Shown here: positions 1 through 11,044 of the stretch, piece by piece | Position numbering within the stretch: the stretch's first letter is position 1 | Layout of the letters: each line of letters begins with the position of its first letter | NCBI RefSeq assembly: GCF_003597395.2 | Contig: NC_133770.1 | Coordinates: 8,479,529-8,543,528, forward strand | Length of the DNA: 64,000 nucleotides | Reading direction: 5' to 3' | DNA from: Chelonoidis abingdonii | Lineage: Eukaryota; Chordata; Testudines; Testudinidae | Position numbers and translations under genes: made by a program | The notes under the pieces: generated by a model | Told to the model about the DNA's origin: nothing | Database searches by the model: none | The model's input: only the letters and a program-made list of their open reading frames with translations

Positions 1-1140
1 ATTCAGGGTGATCCAGTTAAGACTGGAGATCTCAGCCTTTTGACTTAAGCTTCCCCTGCATGAAGCATCAAGCAGATCTGAGATAAAAAGGATCAGGACC
101 CAAGAGTTTTTACACAGTTCCAGGCCATCTCTTTACAGGTCGGAGTTCTTAGGCGACCACTAGGCAATCATGAAGACATTGAAGTAGACCTATTTCCTAA
201 GCATCCCCAGGAATTAGCTACACAGATTAACCTAAGGCAATTGCCTGTTTTCCATCATTTGCAGGTGATTTGCTAGACATTTCAAAGATGGGTGAATACA
301 TTGATATTACTATGTTTACAGTTCATTTAAATGTTAAAATGTCTTTTTAATCTCTGAATTAACAGAATACAGCATAGACAGGGACTGCTTGATTACATTG
401 TTAATCTCTAACAAAAGATATATAAACACTCAAAACCACAAACATTATCTATCCATATCTTCCTAAAGATTGAATTTGGGTCAATTAGCCTGCAAGCTGT
501 TTAACCCTTTCTGGCCATGAGTCACACTTTGTATAAGATTTGTTGCAATTATATATCAGTGGTAGCAACAATGATTTGCATGGTCATACTCTAATCAGAT
601 AACATCACATACTGCCCAGCAATCAGTTACTCACCACTGAAATGCAGCCACCTCTGGGGTACATAGGTAGCAGCTGTTTAACTTGCACCGTGCTATTACA
701 ATTTTGCACAGCGTGAAAACTACTGTATACCATTGACTTTGGAGGTAGAATTTAATATAGCGTATGTAACTCTCTGAGTTAGAGTCTGAGCAGGACACTG
801 AGGTTCACACCCCCAGCCCTTATGAAAAGTATCATGGGATCTTTAATGACTACCATGACCACAGGGATCTTACTTGAAACACTGATATGGGCTGGCATCT
901 TCCAAGGTGCCTGCGTAATCTAGGAGCACAAGTCCTGTTGAAAGTTGATGGTATTTAGGAGATCTTCAAAAACACAAACGGCGATTAGGCACCTAAGGTG
1001 ATATTTTCAGAAGCTCCTACATCAACAATTGTGCTTTGGAAAATGCTGTCCCCTAACTCGCACTGAAGCACACTTTGAAAATCTCTCTAACCCACATAGA
1101 TCTGGTCTATGTGTAACCCATTGTTGAGGGCGTGTTACAG
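1..1140. other. Intergenic or intronic sequence, mostly unassigned
   Basis: No coding region is supported. About 780-870 includes 'atcatgggatctttaatga', a motif I associate with old vertebrate LINE tails. About 940-1015 has the 'ttaggcacctaagg' motif of an old inverted-repeat family, which recurs near 9040 and 21970. The rest is AT-rich and unrecognised. Confidence 0.4.
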
Positions 1141-1289
1141 GTCCCCCTCTCTGCCCAATCCACAGACGAAATGAGCATTACAGCCCCAGCTACAGAGATT
1201 TAGCACTAGCTGTAGCAGCTCATGGTTTTAGCTCCAGACATCCCCCATTCAATCCACCATATGTCACCCAAGGGGGTGGCTGTCACTCA

Positions 1290-1435
1290 CATACAAAGTG
1301 GCACCAGTTTAACTAAAGGTATGATTTTATACCAGTGCCACTTCGTGTCTGAACTTGACTCATATTGGTGTAGCTTGCATGGTAAATTCACTGATGAATG
1401 CTAAACCAGTACAACTGGTTTTAACCAGCATCCAG
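1290..1435. repeat. Degraded inverted-repeat MITE fragment
   Basis: AAGTGGCAC at 1296-1304 is inverted exactly as GTGCCACTT at 1335-1343. A second palindrome (TAAACCAGT / ACTGGTTTTA) lies near 1403-1425. Such small palindromes are typical remnants of non-autonomous DNA transposons in turtles. The family and element borders are not resolved. Confidence 0.4.
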
Positions 1436-1741
1436 GCAGGAGTTTGCACTGATTTAATTAAATAATTTTAAAATAGATTTCAGTTAAGTCTGTGCCACTG
1501 CTATGTATAGACAGATGATTATGAAAATGCCACCTGCTATGGTTAGGGATTCAACATTGCTTCTGTTGTTTTCTTTCAGTTACAATGAAATAATATTTTG
1601 GACACAACAGACTTTGTGAACAAATGATTTTTTTCTCTTCTCTTTATCCAGCTATTTTATTAGAATTCTCTCCTCTTGCTCCCATTCCCAAAAACATCAT
1701 CTTTCACTTTCCCAAATGGTCAGGCATCCTTTGCAAATAGT

Positions 1742-2574
1742 GAACATAAGAACAGCTATATTATATCAGACCAAAGGTCCATCTAGCCCAGTATCCTGTC
1801 TTCTAACAACGGCCATTCCCAGGTGCTTCAGAGGGAATGAACAGAACAGGGAATCATCAAGTGATCCATCCCGTCACCCATTCCCAGCTTCTGGTAAACA
1901 GAAATAAGGACACTTCAGAGCACAGTTTTGCATCCCTGCCCATCCTGGATTATAGCTATTGATGGATTTAACCTAGGTCTTTTTTGAACCCTCTTATAGT
2001 CTTGGCCTTCATAACATCCTCAGGCAAAGAGTTCCACAGGTTGACTGTGAAGAGATACTTCCTTTTGTTTTTTCTAAACCTGCTGCCCATTAATTTCATT
2101 TGGTGACTCCTAGTTCTTGTGTTATGAGACAGGATAAATCACAATTCCTTATTTACTTTCTCCACATCAATCATGATTTTGTAGACCTCTATCATATCCC
2201 ACCCCCCTGAAAAGTCCCAGTCTTATTAATCTCTCCTCATATGGCAGCCGATCCATACCCCTCATCATTTTTGTTGTCCTTTTCTGTATCTTTTCCAATT
2301 CCAATATATCTTTCTTGAGATGGGGCAACGAGATCTGTATGCAGGATTCAAGATGTGGGCATACCATGGATTTATATAGAGGCAATATGATATTTTCTGT
2401 CTTACTATTTTTCCCTTCCCTAATGATTCCCAGCATTACCATTGTTAGCTTTTTTGACTGTCGCTGCACATTGAGTGACAACTCTTCCTGCAGAATGCAA
2501 CCGTTGGCTCCGATTGCTGAGTGCCACTTCAATAGATTTCTCATTTTGCCAAGTGTTACAGTCCCACTTCTCAT
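1742..2574 (-). mobile_element. CR1 LINE, 3' part with end of reverse transcriptase ORF
   Basis: This is the 3' end of a CR1 non-LTR retrotransposon lying antisense. The 3' terminus is at the left ('gaacataagaacagcta...ggtccatctagcccagtatcctgtct' region from 1742). Translation of the minus strand from 2574 to 2167 gives the C-terminal RT/thumb region, with recognisable CR1 blocks such as ILPLYKSMVCPHLES and LPYEERLIRLGLF. The copy is 5'-truncated, as usual for CR1, and the remaining frame breaks downstream of 2167. It cannot be active. Confidence 0.92.
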
Positions 2575-2872
2575 TCTGTGGAGGCTGACCTCTAACGCAT
2601 GCTGCAGTTAATTAGCCAGTGCATATGTGTGCCACTGTCTTCTACTGAAAGGGAACACAAACTGCTTCACTGTGTATCATAAAACCTATATTCTTAGTGG
2701 CTGAGAACAATTCTCCTGTAGCTCAAGTGGATCTGAGTCCCTGCGATTGCCATCCTGTTTTGAGTAACCACGGTGCACAGCAGAGCGACAAACATGAAGT
2801 TCTAGGTGGTCACAGATCTGCTACAATTCCTTTTTAAGTTGGCAATTAGCTTTAAAAAACCCTATAAGTAGG

Positions 2873-3677
2873 TGTTGCGGTGCAACTGCGCCCCGTCCCC
2901 TTTTGGGGCAGGGTGAGGGTTATTATTTCCCCACGGCTGAGTCTGTGTGATCACCCCTTGCCTCGGGATAGCATGGCCTAGGGGTGAAAATCAATATGAC
3001 TCCCCTCTCTCAGGACCATAGGGCCTAATTGCCAGAGTCAATACAGCCATCCTCTCCATCATGGCTGCTTGGCCCACTGGCCAGTCAGTATGGGTGCCCT
3101 CTTCAGCTGGGCTGTGGGCCTAGTGGCCAGAGTCGGTATCCTCCTCAGCCCTTCTACTGGCAGGTCAAGGGAGTGGGCCACTACCTGGGGGGGTGTCAGC
3201 CAGGTAGGGGGACCTGTGTCCTTGTAGTGGCAAGTGCACTTACCAGTGGGTCAGCAGAGGATCTGTCCAGAACATGCTGACACCACCCAGCAAGATCAAT
3301 AATTCCCCTTGAGCTACTTCCTGCCCTGTCCCTGGTATAGTGGTCCTGGCATCTCTGAAGTCATTGGGCTCCTCCACCTGTGTGACTCTCAGCAGCTCCA
3401 TCACTGCTTGGGCATCCACAGGAGCTTGGGCATTGACTTGGGTCTTGGCATCTCCAGCTTCCACCATCTGGGGCCTCAGCAGTTCCCAGGCTGGAGTCCA
3501 CAGCAGGCGTCCCTCCTCCTCGGCAGTCAGCCCAGAATGAGCTAAGCTGCTCCCTTTTATACATGGTCTCCAGCTGGAGCATGCACAGCAGGGCCAAAGT
3601 GGAGGGGTGGCCTCCTCGGCCAAACGGGTGGAGTTAACCCTTGCAGTACCAGTGCGGGGCAAGCCCACTCTGGTACA
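2873..3677 (-). mobile_element. Solo LTR of an LTR retrotransposon
   Basis: An 805-bp unit starts TG (2873) and ends CA (3677). It is flanked by near-matching 5-bp duplications, GTAGG at 2868-2872 and ATAGG at 3678-3682. On the minus strand a TATA box (TATAAAAG, about 3555-3563) lies roughly 115 bp inside the right end, so the LTR points leftward. The sequence resembles a GC-rich turtle LTR with 'cagcaggcgtccctcctcctc'. No internal gag or pol lies on either side, hence a solo LTR. A 156-codon minus-strand open frame at 3240-3710 crosses the LTR edge and is not treated as a gene. Superfamily (Ty3-like or ERV) is uncertain. Confidence 0.65.
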
Positions 3678-3689
3678 ATAGGTCTGAAT

Positions 3690-4560
3690 TAAGACCCTGG
3701 AGCAAACCATTTCTGAATTTTGTGGAAATCTGGACCTGAACTTTAAGACTGTCCCCTAAACCTAGAATGGCCAAACCAAACCACAAATCTCTGTAGCTCA
3801 GGCCTAAATCTAATATTAAATTGAAGGGTGGGAGCACAGCATCAATCTCTAGTCACCGACAAGTCCCATCATGTTATGGTTGCTAAGTGCCAGAGAATTT
3901 AATTTTTAGTCATGTACAACTGTTATCCACGAGGTAGTCTGTGTCAATGGGGTTGTTGTTGTCATGGTGGATTTTTGTTGGTTCTTATTGTTACTTTGTT
4001 TGCAGACTATACTTGAGGATTTTCATCTGTAACATGCCTGGTGCTACAGACAGAGACAGCTGTGAAGAAAACATATCATTTGAAATCTAAGAGTGTTGGA
4101 CTTTCACCTTGTTTAGACATGGAATGGAGTAGAAAGGAATTTGGTTCAGATGCAGCCTTGGACATTTGAACCTGCTTTTGTTGAGTGAGGATACATTGGC
4201 CGGGACATGTGAGTGATGATCTGCTCTTTTGGAAATGTGCTCTGCAATCTTTAACTTCCTCCTGGAGAGACACCAGAGATGGGGAGAAGAGACCTTGGCT
4301 TAATAGCTTAACTGAGGTCATGCAGCATGCTGGCATCACAGCATCTGCGTTGACGAGACCAACTTTTAGCCCTGCTTTGTATGAATCCAATTATTATTAC
4401 GCATCAGTAATGTGCTCTGCACTGCGTACGAATCAACATGAGATCCATGTAACCCTGGCACTACCACTCCTTTCCCAGCAGTTTGGGATCAGCCATAACC
4501 CTTTCAAAGGTAAGTTCCTATTACTGCTACGGTAGCATGTGGCAGTCCCAAGTGCTCTGT
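3690..4560. other. Unassigned sequence, no gene seen
   Basis: Two overlapping open frames (about 100 codons on each strand between 4076 and 4535) have no recognisable domain, no splice context and no start context. I treat them as chance. No repeat family was recognised. Confidence 0.4.
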
Positions 4561-4568
4561 ACAAACAA

Positions 4569-5352
4569 TAGAGTTGGGTGAAATTTGGGTGAATTTCCAT
4601 CTTGTGAGAAATTCCGACATTTCAACATTTGTTTTAATCTCAAATTGGGAGGAAAAAGTTGAAATTTTCCATGAAACAGAAATTCAAAAAAAAAAAATTT
4701 CAACTGGGAAATTTCCAAGAGTTTAGTTTCAAAATTTGCAATCGAAACAAAATATTTCAACATTCCCAAAATCAAAATGTTCTATTTCTGTATGTTGAAC
4801 TGATCCGAAATGCTTCATTTCAAGTCAGCTCAATATTAAACTTTATTTTTTCCATAATAGCACATTGCCTCATAGGAGTTGTTGTTTGGGAACCTGATGT
4901 CCCCATTTTCCCCTATGGGTCAGGCACCTTGTCTGGACTACATCTCTCATAAAGCACCAAGAGCCATTAGACTCCTATGATGCATCATGCAGATACATGA
5001 GAGGGAAATCAGTGTATTGCCTTATGGGAAATGTAGTCCTCCTGGGAGCCTGTCCTACAACAGAGACTAGGGGCCAAAACTTCAACTCCCATAAGGCAAT
5101 GTGCTGATAGAAAAATGCAGTTTAATGTTCTGTTGGACTTATTTGAAACAAAACGCTCCAAGTCATTACAAAACAAAATATTCCAATTTAGGTTGAGCTG
5201 CCTGGAAATGAAATATGTCATTTCAATTTTCCCAGTGGAAAACTGAATTTTGGGGGCAGAAATCAAAATTGCCAAACCAGAAATTTCAGTGTGGCGGAGA
5301 CTGTATTTTCCATTGCCAAATCATTCCAACAGAAAATTCCCAACCAGCTCTA
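4569..5352. mobile_element. Long palindromic non-autonomous hAT-like element
   Basis: A 784-bp element whose two halves are inverted copies of each other. The left end TAGAGTTGGGTGAAATT corresponds to the right end TTCCCAACCAGCTCTA read in reverse. Flanks ACAAACAA (4561-4568) and ACAAACCC (5353-5360) match 6 of 8, the duplication length of hAT transposons. The arms also share 'agcacattgcctcataggag' (about 4857) and its inverse near 5085-5106, plus 'tattaaac/gtttaat' blocks. The loop is at about 4940-5030. No transposase is present. Relatives lie at 7009, 16791, 25715, 27630, 48736, 51482, 54100 and 60440. Confidence 0.7.
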
Positions 5353-5394
5353 ACAAACCCATAATGAGAGACTGTCCCTGCCCTGAAACATTTA

Positions 5395-5525
5395 TAAACT
5401 GAAAGGACAAGTACAAAGGCGAAGAGATAGATCTAAGGTCACACAGCAGCTCAAGGTTAAAGCCAGGAACAGAACCCAGATCTCCCATCTCAGTGTCCTA
5501 GCAATTGGACCATGCTGCCTGATAC
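5395..5525 (-). mobile_element. MIR-like SINE fragment
   Basis: The core 'ggtcacacagcagctcaaggttaaagccaggaacagaacccagatctcc' has the order and wording of an old amniote MIR/CORE-SINE in reverse orientation. It is followed by the tRNA-like 'ctagcaattggaccatgctgcct'. Strongly diverged. Confidence 0.6.
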
Positions 5526-5529
5526 TGGC

Positions 5530-7005
5530 CTTGCTGGAGTGTATTAGTCTAATTTCTGATATACTGCGCGAGTAAGGAACTAGAATGCACCAAGTGATGT
5601 GTATGCTCAGCTTCTGAATATGTCCTTCGTGCTGACTGACAAAGGATGAGTTGTGCAGTAAACAGATATCTTATTTGATTTATCTTAAGCCGATAACTTC
5701 TTCCATTTACACTACCGCATCAGTGTTTAAAAAAGACATGACCTCCCTGACCTCCAGCCACCCCATCCAGCCCCAAGCCCCTGCCTATCAACCACTTACA
5801 GACCCTCATCCCCTGCTATCTCAATATCATGAGCAGCAAGAGTTTGTATACAAAGTTGTCACCACCCTCATGAGTGGGTAGATTTTCCAGCTCATCAGTA
5901 ACCTGAGTGGCACTTCAGCCCTGGATTCTTTCTCTGCAGTGTCAACAGCACACTGCTGCCAGGATATCCCCTTACACATTATCTTCCATCAAGTTGATAG
6001 GCAGGAGGGAACAGAGCCAGGAGTAACTGTGACACACTCAGTGTTTTTACAGGCACAATGGTTAATGGGCTGGTAAATGTAAAGGATTATCCACCCCTGC
6101 CCCCAGCCCCAGGACATGTGAGCAGAGAAGAAGGGGGTGGTGCTAGTCTATAAACCCCTGCAGAAAACTGCTTGATCAACGAGCACTCAAAAAATCCCAC
6201 AGGATATTTGGGCTGTTACTTGGATCTGCAGGAATTCACTAGAGGATCCCCTCCCAGCAACACTCTAAGCAGCCATCTCTTCAGTGGGGCTCACCCTAGA
6301 GAGGCAGAATACACAGTCACCCAGGTGCATCAGTACGCTGAGTGTGCAGTGGACATTTGCCAGGTTCATAAGACAGCAAAGCCCATTTCCACCCTGCTGC
6401 ACACACCTTACATTACAGCATTATGCAAAGGAGCCCGTGGAGTGCTATTGTATCACCACTAAGTGCCCAGGCTTATAGGATTTAGGGCCATATGCTCGCT
6501 TAGCTTATGCATCGAGAAGTTGAGAAACCTGCCTCTGAATTCTTCACACAGGCTGAAACCTCCTGCTCGGCTGCTAGCTCAGCCTTCAGCACAAAGAAAG
6601 TCCTATTGGACCCTTCCCAAAAGAGCAACAAACATCAGGAGAAGATGCAGTGGCAGGGGAACTGTTGGAAGAGTCCAAAAAGAACTGTAATACCACGACA
6701 TGCAAGGTAATGATGTTACAGAAAGCCAGGACTGAAGCAATGCTGCTCCCTGGGTCATTAACCTGCTATCTGGAAAAATCTGTTCCTGGGTGTGGGCAAT
6801 TAGTTTCCGTGCATGTCTAAGCACATAGAGGCAATTTGGAGATCATCTCAGTCTCTTAAGGGTTTGGAAAACATGTACATTTCTGTCCTGTCAAACATGC
6901 TGCTATTCATGTAGCAGCATGGTGCTTTGCATCTTACACAGCACAGTATCAGCTAGGTTTGGATCTTATTTCACCTCTTAGCCAGAAGGGTTACCAAAAG
7001 TTCTT
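5530..7005. other. Unassigned sequence, no gene seen
   Basis: Overlapping short open frames on both strands (6172-6824) have no recognisable domains. No repeat of known type was identified. It could be intron or intergenic sequence. Confidence 0.4.
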
Positions 7006-7008
7006 GCT

Positions 7009-7384
7009 CAAGTTGGTCAAAACTTTTTCATATTTTGAAACTTCCACCAAATAAAATGAAAAGTTATCAAAATTGTCAATGTCAACAAGAAAAGATTAGA
7101 TAGATAGGTGTATGGGGATAGATAGATAATAATATATGGAGATATACCTTTTGAATAGAACTGGAAGGGACCCTGAAAAAGAGGCCAGCCCCCTGCCTTC
7201 ACTAGCAGGATCAAGTACTGATTTTGCCCCAGATTGGCCCCCTCAGGGGTTGAACTCACCAGCCTGGGTTTAGTAAGTCAATGCTCAAACCACTGAACTA
7301 TCCCTCCTCCAAGCTGCAGCTTGATAGATAGATCAAAACTTTTCACTAAATTTTTCATGAATTCCCCCCCAAACCAACCCTAGA
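7009..7384. mobile_element. AT-rich palindromic hAT-like element interrupted by a SINE
   Basis: The left end 'agttggtcaaaactttttcat' and right end 'aatttttcatgaattcc...aaaccaaccctaga' are inverted relatives of the 4569-5352 family termini. The Cry I-like SINE at about 7131-7318 sits inside it, bracketed by GATA-rich sequence ('gatagatagat' on both sides), so the SINE inserted after this element. Confidence 0.55.
7131..7318 (-). mobile_element. Cry I-type tRNA-derived SINE (turtle pol III SINE)
   Basis: Read on the minus strand, the unit begins 'ggagggatagttcagtggtttgagc' (box A-like, 7284-7301). It continues to 'gtgagttcaaccc' (box B-like, 7246-7260), followed by the tRNA-unrelated body and a CR1-like tail ('agggtcccttccagttctattc'). 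This order is that of the cryptodiran tRNA-derived SINE, which is mobilised by a LINE sharing its 3' tail. It is one of the best taxonomic markers in the window. Confidence 0.8.
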
Positions 7385-7399
7385 CCTGGTCCAACTTTT

Positions 7400-7480
7400 C
7401 TTTGTATTGCAGCTTCTAGGGGCCCCACCCAACTGTGTTAGGCATTGTGCAGATACAGAACAAAAATACAGGCTCTGCAC
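7400..7480 (-). mobile_element. L2/L3-like LINE or SINE tail fragment
   Basis: 'cttctaggggcccca...gtgttaggcattgtgcagatacagaacaaaaatacag' is the reverse of the 'tttgtacagcgcctagcacaatgg' tail that is complete at 29459-29605. Confidence 0.5.
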
Positions 7481-7510
7481 CTTTTTATGACACAGAGTAA
7501 GGGCACCCTC

Positions 7511-7680
7511 AGGACTGGTGTACACAATTTGTGCACCAATTCAAGGAAAATGATTTGGAAACTGATTGCAGTCCCCTAATGTAGACACACTTAAACTGAT
7601 TTAAAGATGTCTAGATATAGGGGAATTGCACCAATTTAAACCAATGGAGTTAGGGCACAAAATGTGTAGAGACCAGCCCT
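7511..7680. mobile_element. Short MITE with AGGRCTGGT terminal inverted repeats
   Basis: AGGACTGGTGTACACAATTT at the left and AAAATGTGTAGAGACCAGCCCT at the right form imperfect terminal inverted repeats around a 170-bp element. The interior is rich in 'aattggtgca / tgcaccaattt' inverted words. It resembles the 'tctacact' class of turtle DNA transposon MITEs. No clear target duplication was found. Confidence 0.65.
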
Positions 7681-7684
7681 TAGT

Positions 7685-7785
7685 TTCGAGACCCCCAATC
7701 CTGCAAGGTGCTGAGCACTGTCAGTTTCCATTGATTTAAATGGAAGTTGAGTGTGCCCAGCAGCTCATAGGACAAGGCCATAGCT
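7685..7785. repeat. Old palindromic repeat ('ggtgctgagcac' family)
   Basis: 'caaggtgctgagcac...ccattgatttaaatgg...gtgtgcccagcagctc' is a self-complementary pattern common in sauropsid genomes. Related pieces occur near 19725, 45385 and 57825. Confidence 0.45.
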
Positions 7786-8356
7786 GAGCATATCCTACTC
7801 CCAATGCTGATGACTCAGCTGCTCCACCAGTTGGCTTCACAAAGCTGTCAGCACACGGGCTCTGCTTAACTGATTCTGCTTAACAAATGTGCAAGTGTCA
7901 GACAATCGTCCCAGTGCACTGATGCCGTTCTCATGGTTTGACCAGCTTTTCCAGCAGACCAACTTCTGTGCAAATTGCCTGTGGAGACATGCAGCCTGCT
8001 CTAGGAAATAAAATACAGATAGACCTGGACCGAAACCCCATGACCTCTGCAATCTGGGAAAGCAGGGATCTGGATCCAGATCCACACTTGTCTGTATAGA
8101 GACAGTGACTGATAGCAAAATCACAATCTCAGATCCAACCCCTCCCCGCACCACCAGCATGACTGATGGAACCTGGGGATAGTTTAGTCCAGACATCTGC
8201 CCCTGCTGGCAGGACCTCACACACGCTTGGCACATGAGGTCACACTGGAGGGGGCGGAGCAACGCCTTCTTAAAAATGGTGTCTCCCATTTGGACCAAAC
8301 CATTTCCAGCTTTGTCCCAGTATCGAACGGGGGACAAACCTCCAAAAAAGAGGACT

Positions 8357-8375
8357 GTCCAGTATGATACTGGAC
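8357..8375. repeat. Perfect 9+1+9 palindrome
   Basis: GTCCAGTAT-g-ATACTGGAC is an exact inverted repeat around one base, inside a region (about 8160-8410) that looks repetitive but unassigned. Its role is unknown. Confidence 0.5.
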
Positions 8376-8579
8376 AAGTGGGCTCCCTGGCCCGGAGGGG
8401 TGAGAAGAGAGAGTCATGGGTTGGAGGGAAAGATTGACTCTATGGTGTGATGTTCAGGCACTTCCCTGGGAGATGATTTCAAATCCCTGCTCCCACGAAT
8501 AGGTAGTTATTTATATAAGGTGGAGTAGCTTCAAGAGGAGTAATTGAGAGAGATGACCCCCTCCCCTGAATACATTAGT

Positions 8580-8710
8580 GGTTGGGGCACTCCCCTGTGG
8601 GGTAGCAGACCTGGGCTCAAGTCCTTGCTCCGAAGCAGGCAGATTTGAACCTGGCTCTGCCATGTCCTAGCTGAGTGCCTAACCTTTGAGGTGTGCTCTG
8701 AGAATACCTA
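8580..8710 (+). mobile_element. tRNA-derived SINE head (MIR-like)
   Basis: 'attagtggttggggcactcccctg' followed by 'gacctgggctcaagtccttgct' preserves the spacing of pol III A and B boxes. The following 'gaacctggctctgccatgtcctagctgagtgcctaacc' is MIR-like. Highly diverged. Confidence 0.5.
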
Positions 8711-8885
8711 TTGACTCAGGCCCCACTTGGGGGACAGGCAGGGCCATGTCTCACTTGAGAATCATGCTGGGGCTAGGGCATGAGCTCAGGCTTTGAACAG
8801 CTTGGATGCAGTGGGGCAGCATCAGGGATTTAGGCAGCTTTGTGCTGTGCATGCCCACCGACAGAGACAGGTGCCTCCTGTTAGG

Positions 8886-9000
8886 CACAGCAGCTGTAGC
8901 CATGTTGGTTCCTGGATGTTAGAGAGACAAGGTGGGTGAGTTTGTCTCTCTCACCAATGACAGCCAATCCGATAAAGGGCATTATCTCACCCATGTTGTC
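8886..9000 (-). mobile_element. Penelope-like element 3' fragment
   Basis: Minus-strand reading gives '...gagagacaaactcacccaccttgtctctctaacatcc' and 'aaccaacatggctacagctgc'. I associate this with the 3' ends of abundant turtle Penelope-like elements. Only about 115 bp remain. Confidence 0.45.
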
Positions 9001-9209
9001 TCTGCATGGTTAGTTAGGCAGCAGCTGAGCGGTGGCACCTAAATGCAGGACTTAGGTGCCTAAAGAGGCAGCTAGGCATCTAACAAAGTATCTTCGTGGC
9101 TCTAGTCTGGAGAGATGAAAGGCTTGATTCTCAGTTACACTAACCTCCTGTAGCACTACTCTGACAAAGTAAAGGGGCCTTAAAGGGGAGTGAATTACAG
9201 CACATTGCT

Positions 9210-9412
9210 AAGCGTGGCAGAGTCAGAGTGAGTCACTGCCCTGAAGTTCACAGTCTTAAGAGACAAAGGTATTTCCATTCTATGGGCAGGGAAACACGGC
9301 AAAGTGATTTGCCTGAAGTCACAGAAGTCTATGGCCGAGCTAGAAACTGAACCCACATCTGCTGAGTGCCAATCCGGTACCTTAACTGCAAGCCCAGCCT
9401 TCATCGCTATTG
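9210..9412 (-). mobile_element. MIR-like SINE fragment
   Basis: 'tatgggcagggaaacacggcaaagtgatttgcctgaagtcacagaag...gagctagaaactgaacccacatctgctgagtgcc' is the MIR core in reverse order. It explains the short open frames on both strands here. Confidence 0.6.
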
Positions 9413-9429
9413 CTGTATTGCAGAGGCAG

Positions 9430-11040
9430 CCACTTAAACCAATACATGTTTCAAAAAGACTACATCTGTTCCAACCATCAGTACAGTTTCAAATAGCTTC
9501 CCGTTAAAAAGCAAGGGCAAAACACTTTGTATAAGTTGAACAAAGCAAAACTACTTGAATCACCACCCGTGGCAAACTGCCACTGCAGAAATGATCAGTA
9601 ATACAAACTAGATACAGCTAGTTCAATGGAGCTACAGCGATTTACACTAGCTGAGGATCTGACCCATGGTACAAACCCACATAAGCCTATTATTTATCGT
9701 CTACACAGTTGTTTGCTCATGTAACCATTTTGGCAACATTTACGGTGCCTTGTCTTGCCAATAAAGTTACTGTAAGTCTGTGTCAGACCAAAAGAAATGC
9801 CATACTGGACAACCCAAGATAATGTTTCTGTTCACCAAAAAAAAAAGTGTGTGAATTAATGTAAGAATTTGATCTGATCAATCCACGTGTTCTTTTCACG
9901 ACGCCAAACTCTGGGCTTCTGCACCTGAAAAAATCAGGTTGCTTTCAATACCAACAAAACATAAAACTTGATTCAACATAAATAATGTTCCATTCCACCG
10001 ATAAATGACCTTGGTTTATGATTTATTTATTCATTATAGACTTGGAAGTAGTGATGAGAAAGAATGAGGGGCCAGAAAGATGACTGGAAATCAAAGTCTT
10101 CATTCAGCAAAGCACTTGAGAATATGCTTAACTTTAAGTACATGTTTAATTCCCCCCTCCCCTGATGTCAGATACATTAAAGTGTAAAGTCAAGTATGGT
10201 CTTAAGTGCTTTTCTGAAGTGGTCCCCAACTAAGTGAGGATGGGAGAACCTCACACTTAGAGAACTGAAGTACCTTTGTTTTTCATCAGAAAGATAGATA
10301 GTTTTTTTATACTGAGATCCCCTTTGAATAATCAGTTGCTTGCTCCATAAAACACAAGGGCAAAATAAAATCAGCTATTTTTCACTAACAATATCTCAAA
10401 ACAGCTATCTCTGGTCTTACAGATCTTGAACTAAGACACAGAATGAGTAGATGACTTCCAAGTTCACATTTACTGCCATAAACTCTGCCTTCAAAATGCC
10501 TAGGTTGCCCCATTTCCCCAGTTACCTGACTCAAGTGCCAACATTCCATTTGGACATTGTTACTTCAAGTTAATGTTGATGTGAACCATTCATTTTCCAA
10601 ACTTCTCCTGCAAGATTGCAGCAAAGATGTCCCCCAGGATGGCACTTTCTATAGAGCAAGCACCTGGGACAGAGGCCCCTCAGATCCTTCCACATAGAAA
10701 TGGACTGAAACACTTTAGCCCAAACCCCCAAATGTTGCAGAAGTTTGGAACTGGATCACAATACTGCAGCACATAAGGCCATCAGATGACCCTCAGACTG
10801 GAAGCTTGAACCACCACTCATTACATACCTCAGCATGATGTAAACTTGTGGTTTCCATGTCTGATGAATTATGACCCCTCATTAACTCAACATTGAATGT
10901 CAAACTGATTGATCATGGTATAGTTTCTATATGCCCAGAGTAGATGCCTTCACAGAAGGCAACGTTCTCCTTTTGGATCTGTATGGTAGATCCCAAATCC
11001 TATATTTCACTTTTTGTACATGCATAGGAGGACTCGCTGA
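9430..11040. other. Unassigned sequence with one palindromic repeat
   Basis: Apart from the repeat at 10102-10218 I see no gene or known element. 9720-9790 includes 'ccaataaagttactgtaagtc', a canonical poly(A) signal word, but nothing coding could be tied to it. Confidence 0.4.
10102..10218. repeat. Old palindromic repeat ('ttcagcaaagcacttaag')
   Basis: 'attcagcaaagcacttgagaatatgcttaact' at the left is inverted as 'aagtatggtcttaagtgcttttctgaa' at the right, making an imperfect hairpin of about 117 bp. Half copies occur at about 30425-30520 and 33840-33905. Confidence 0.6.
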
Positions 11041-11044
11041 TGTC

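Noticed and set aside
3240..3710. 156-codon minus-strand open frame
   Set aside because: It lies almost wholly within the solo LTR and crosses its right border, so it is a by-product of GC-rich LTR sequence.
7837..8337. 166-codon minus-strand open frame
   Set aside because: No domain was recognised, and the region near 8160-8410 looks like a repeat (with a perfect palindrome at 8357-8375). No splice or start support.
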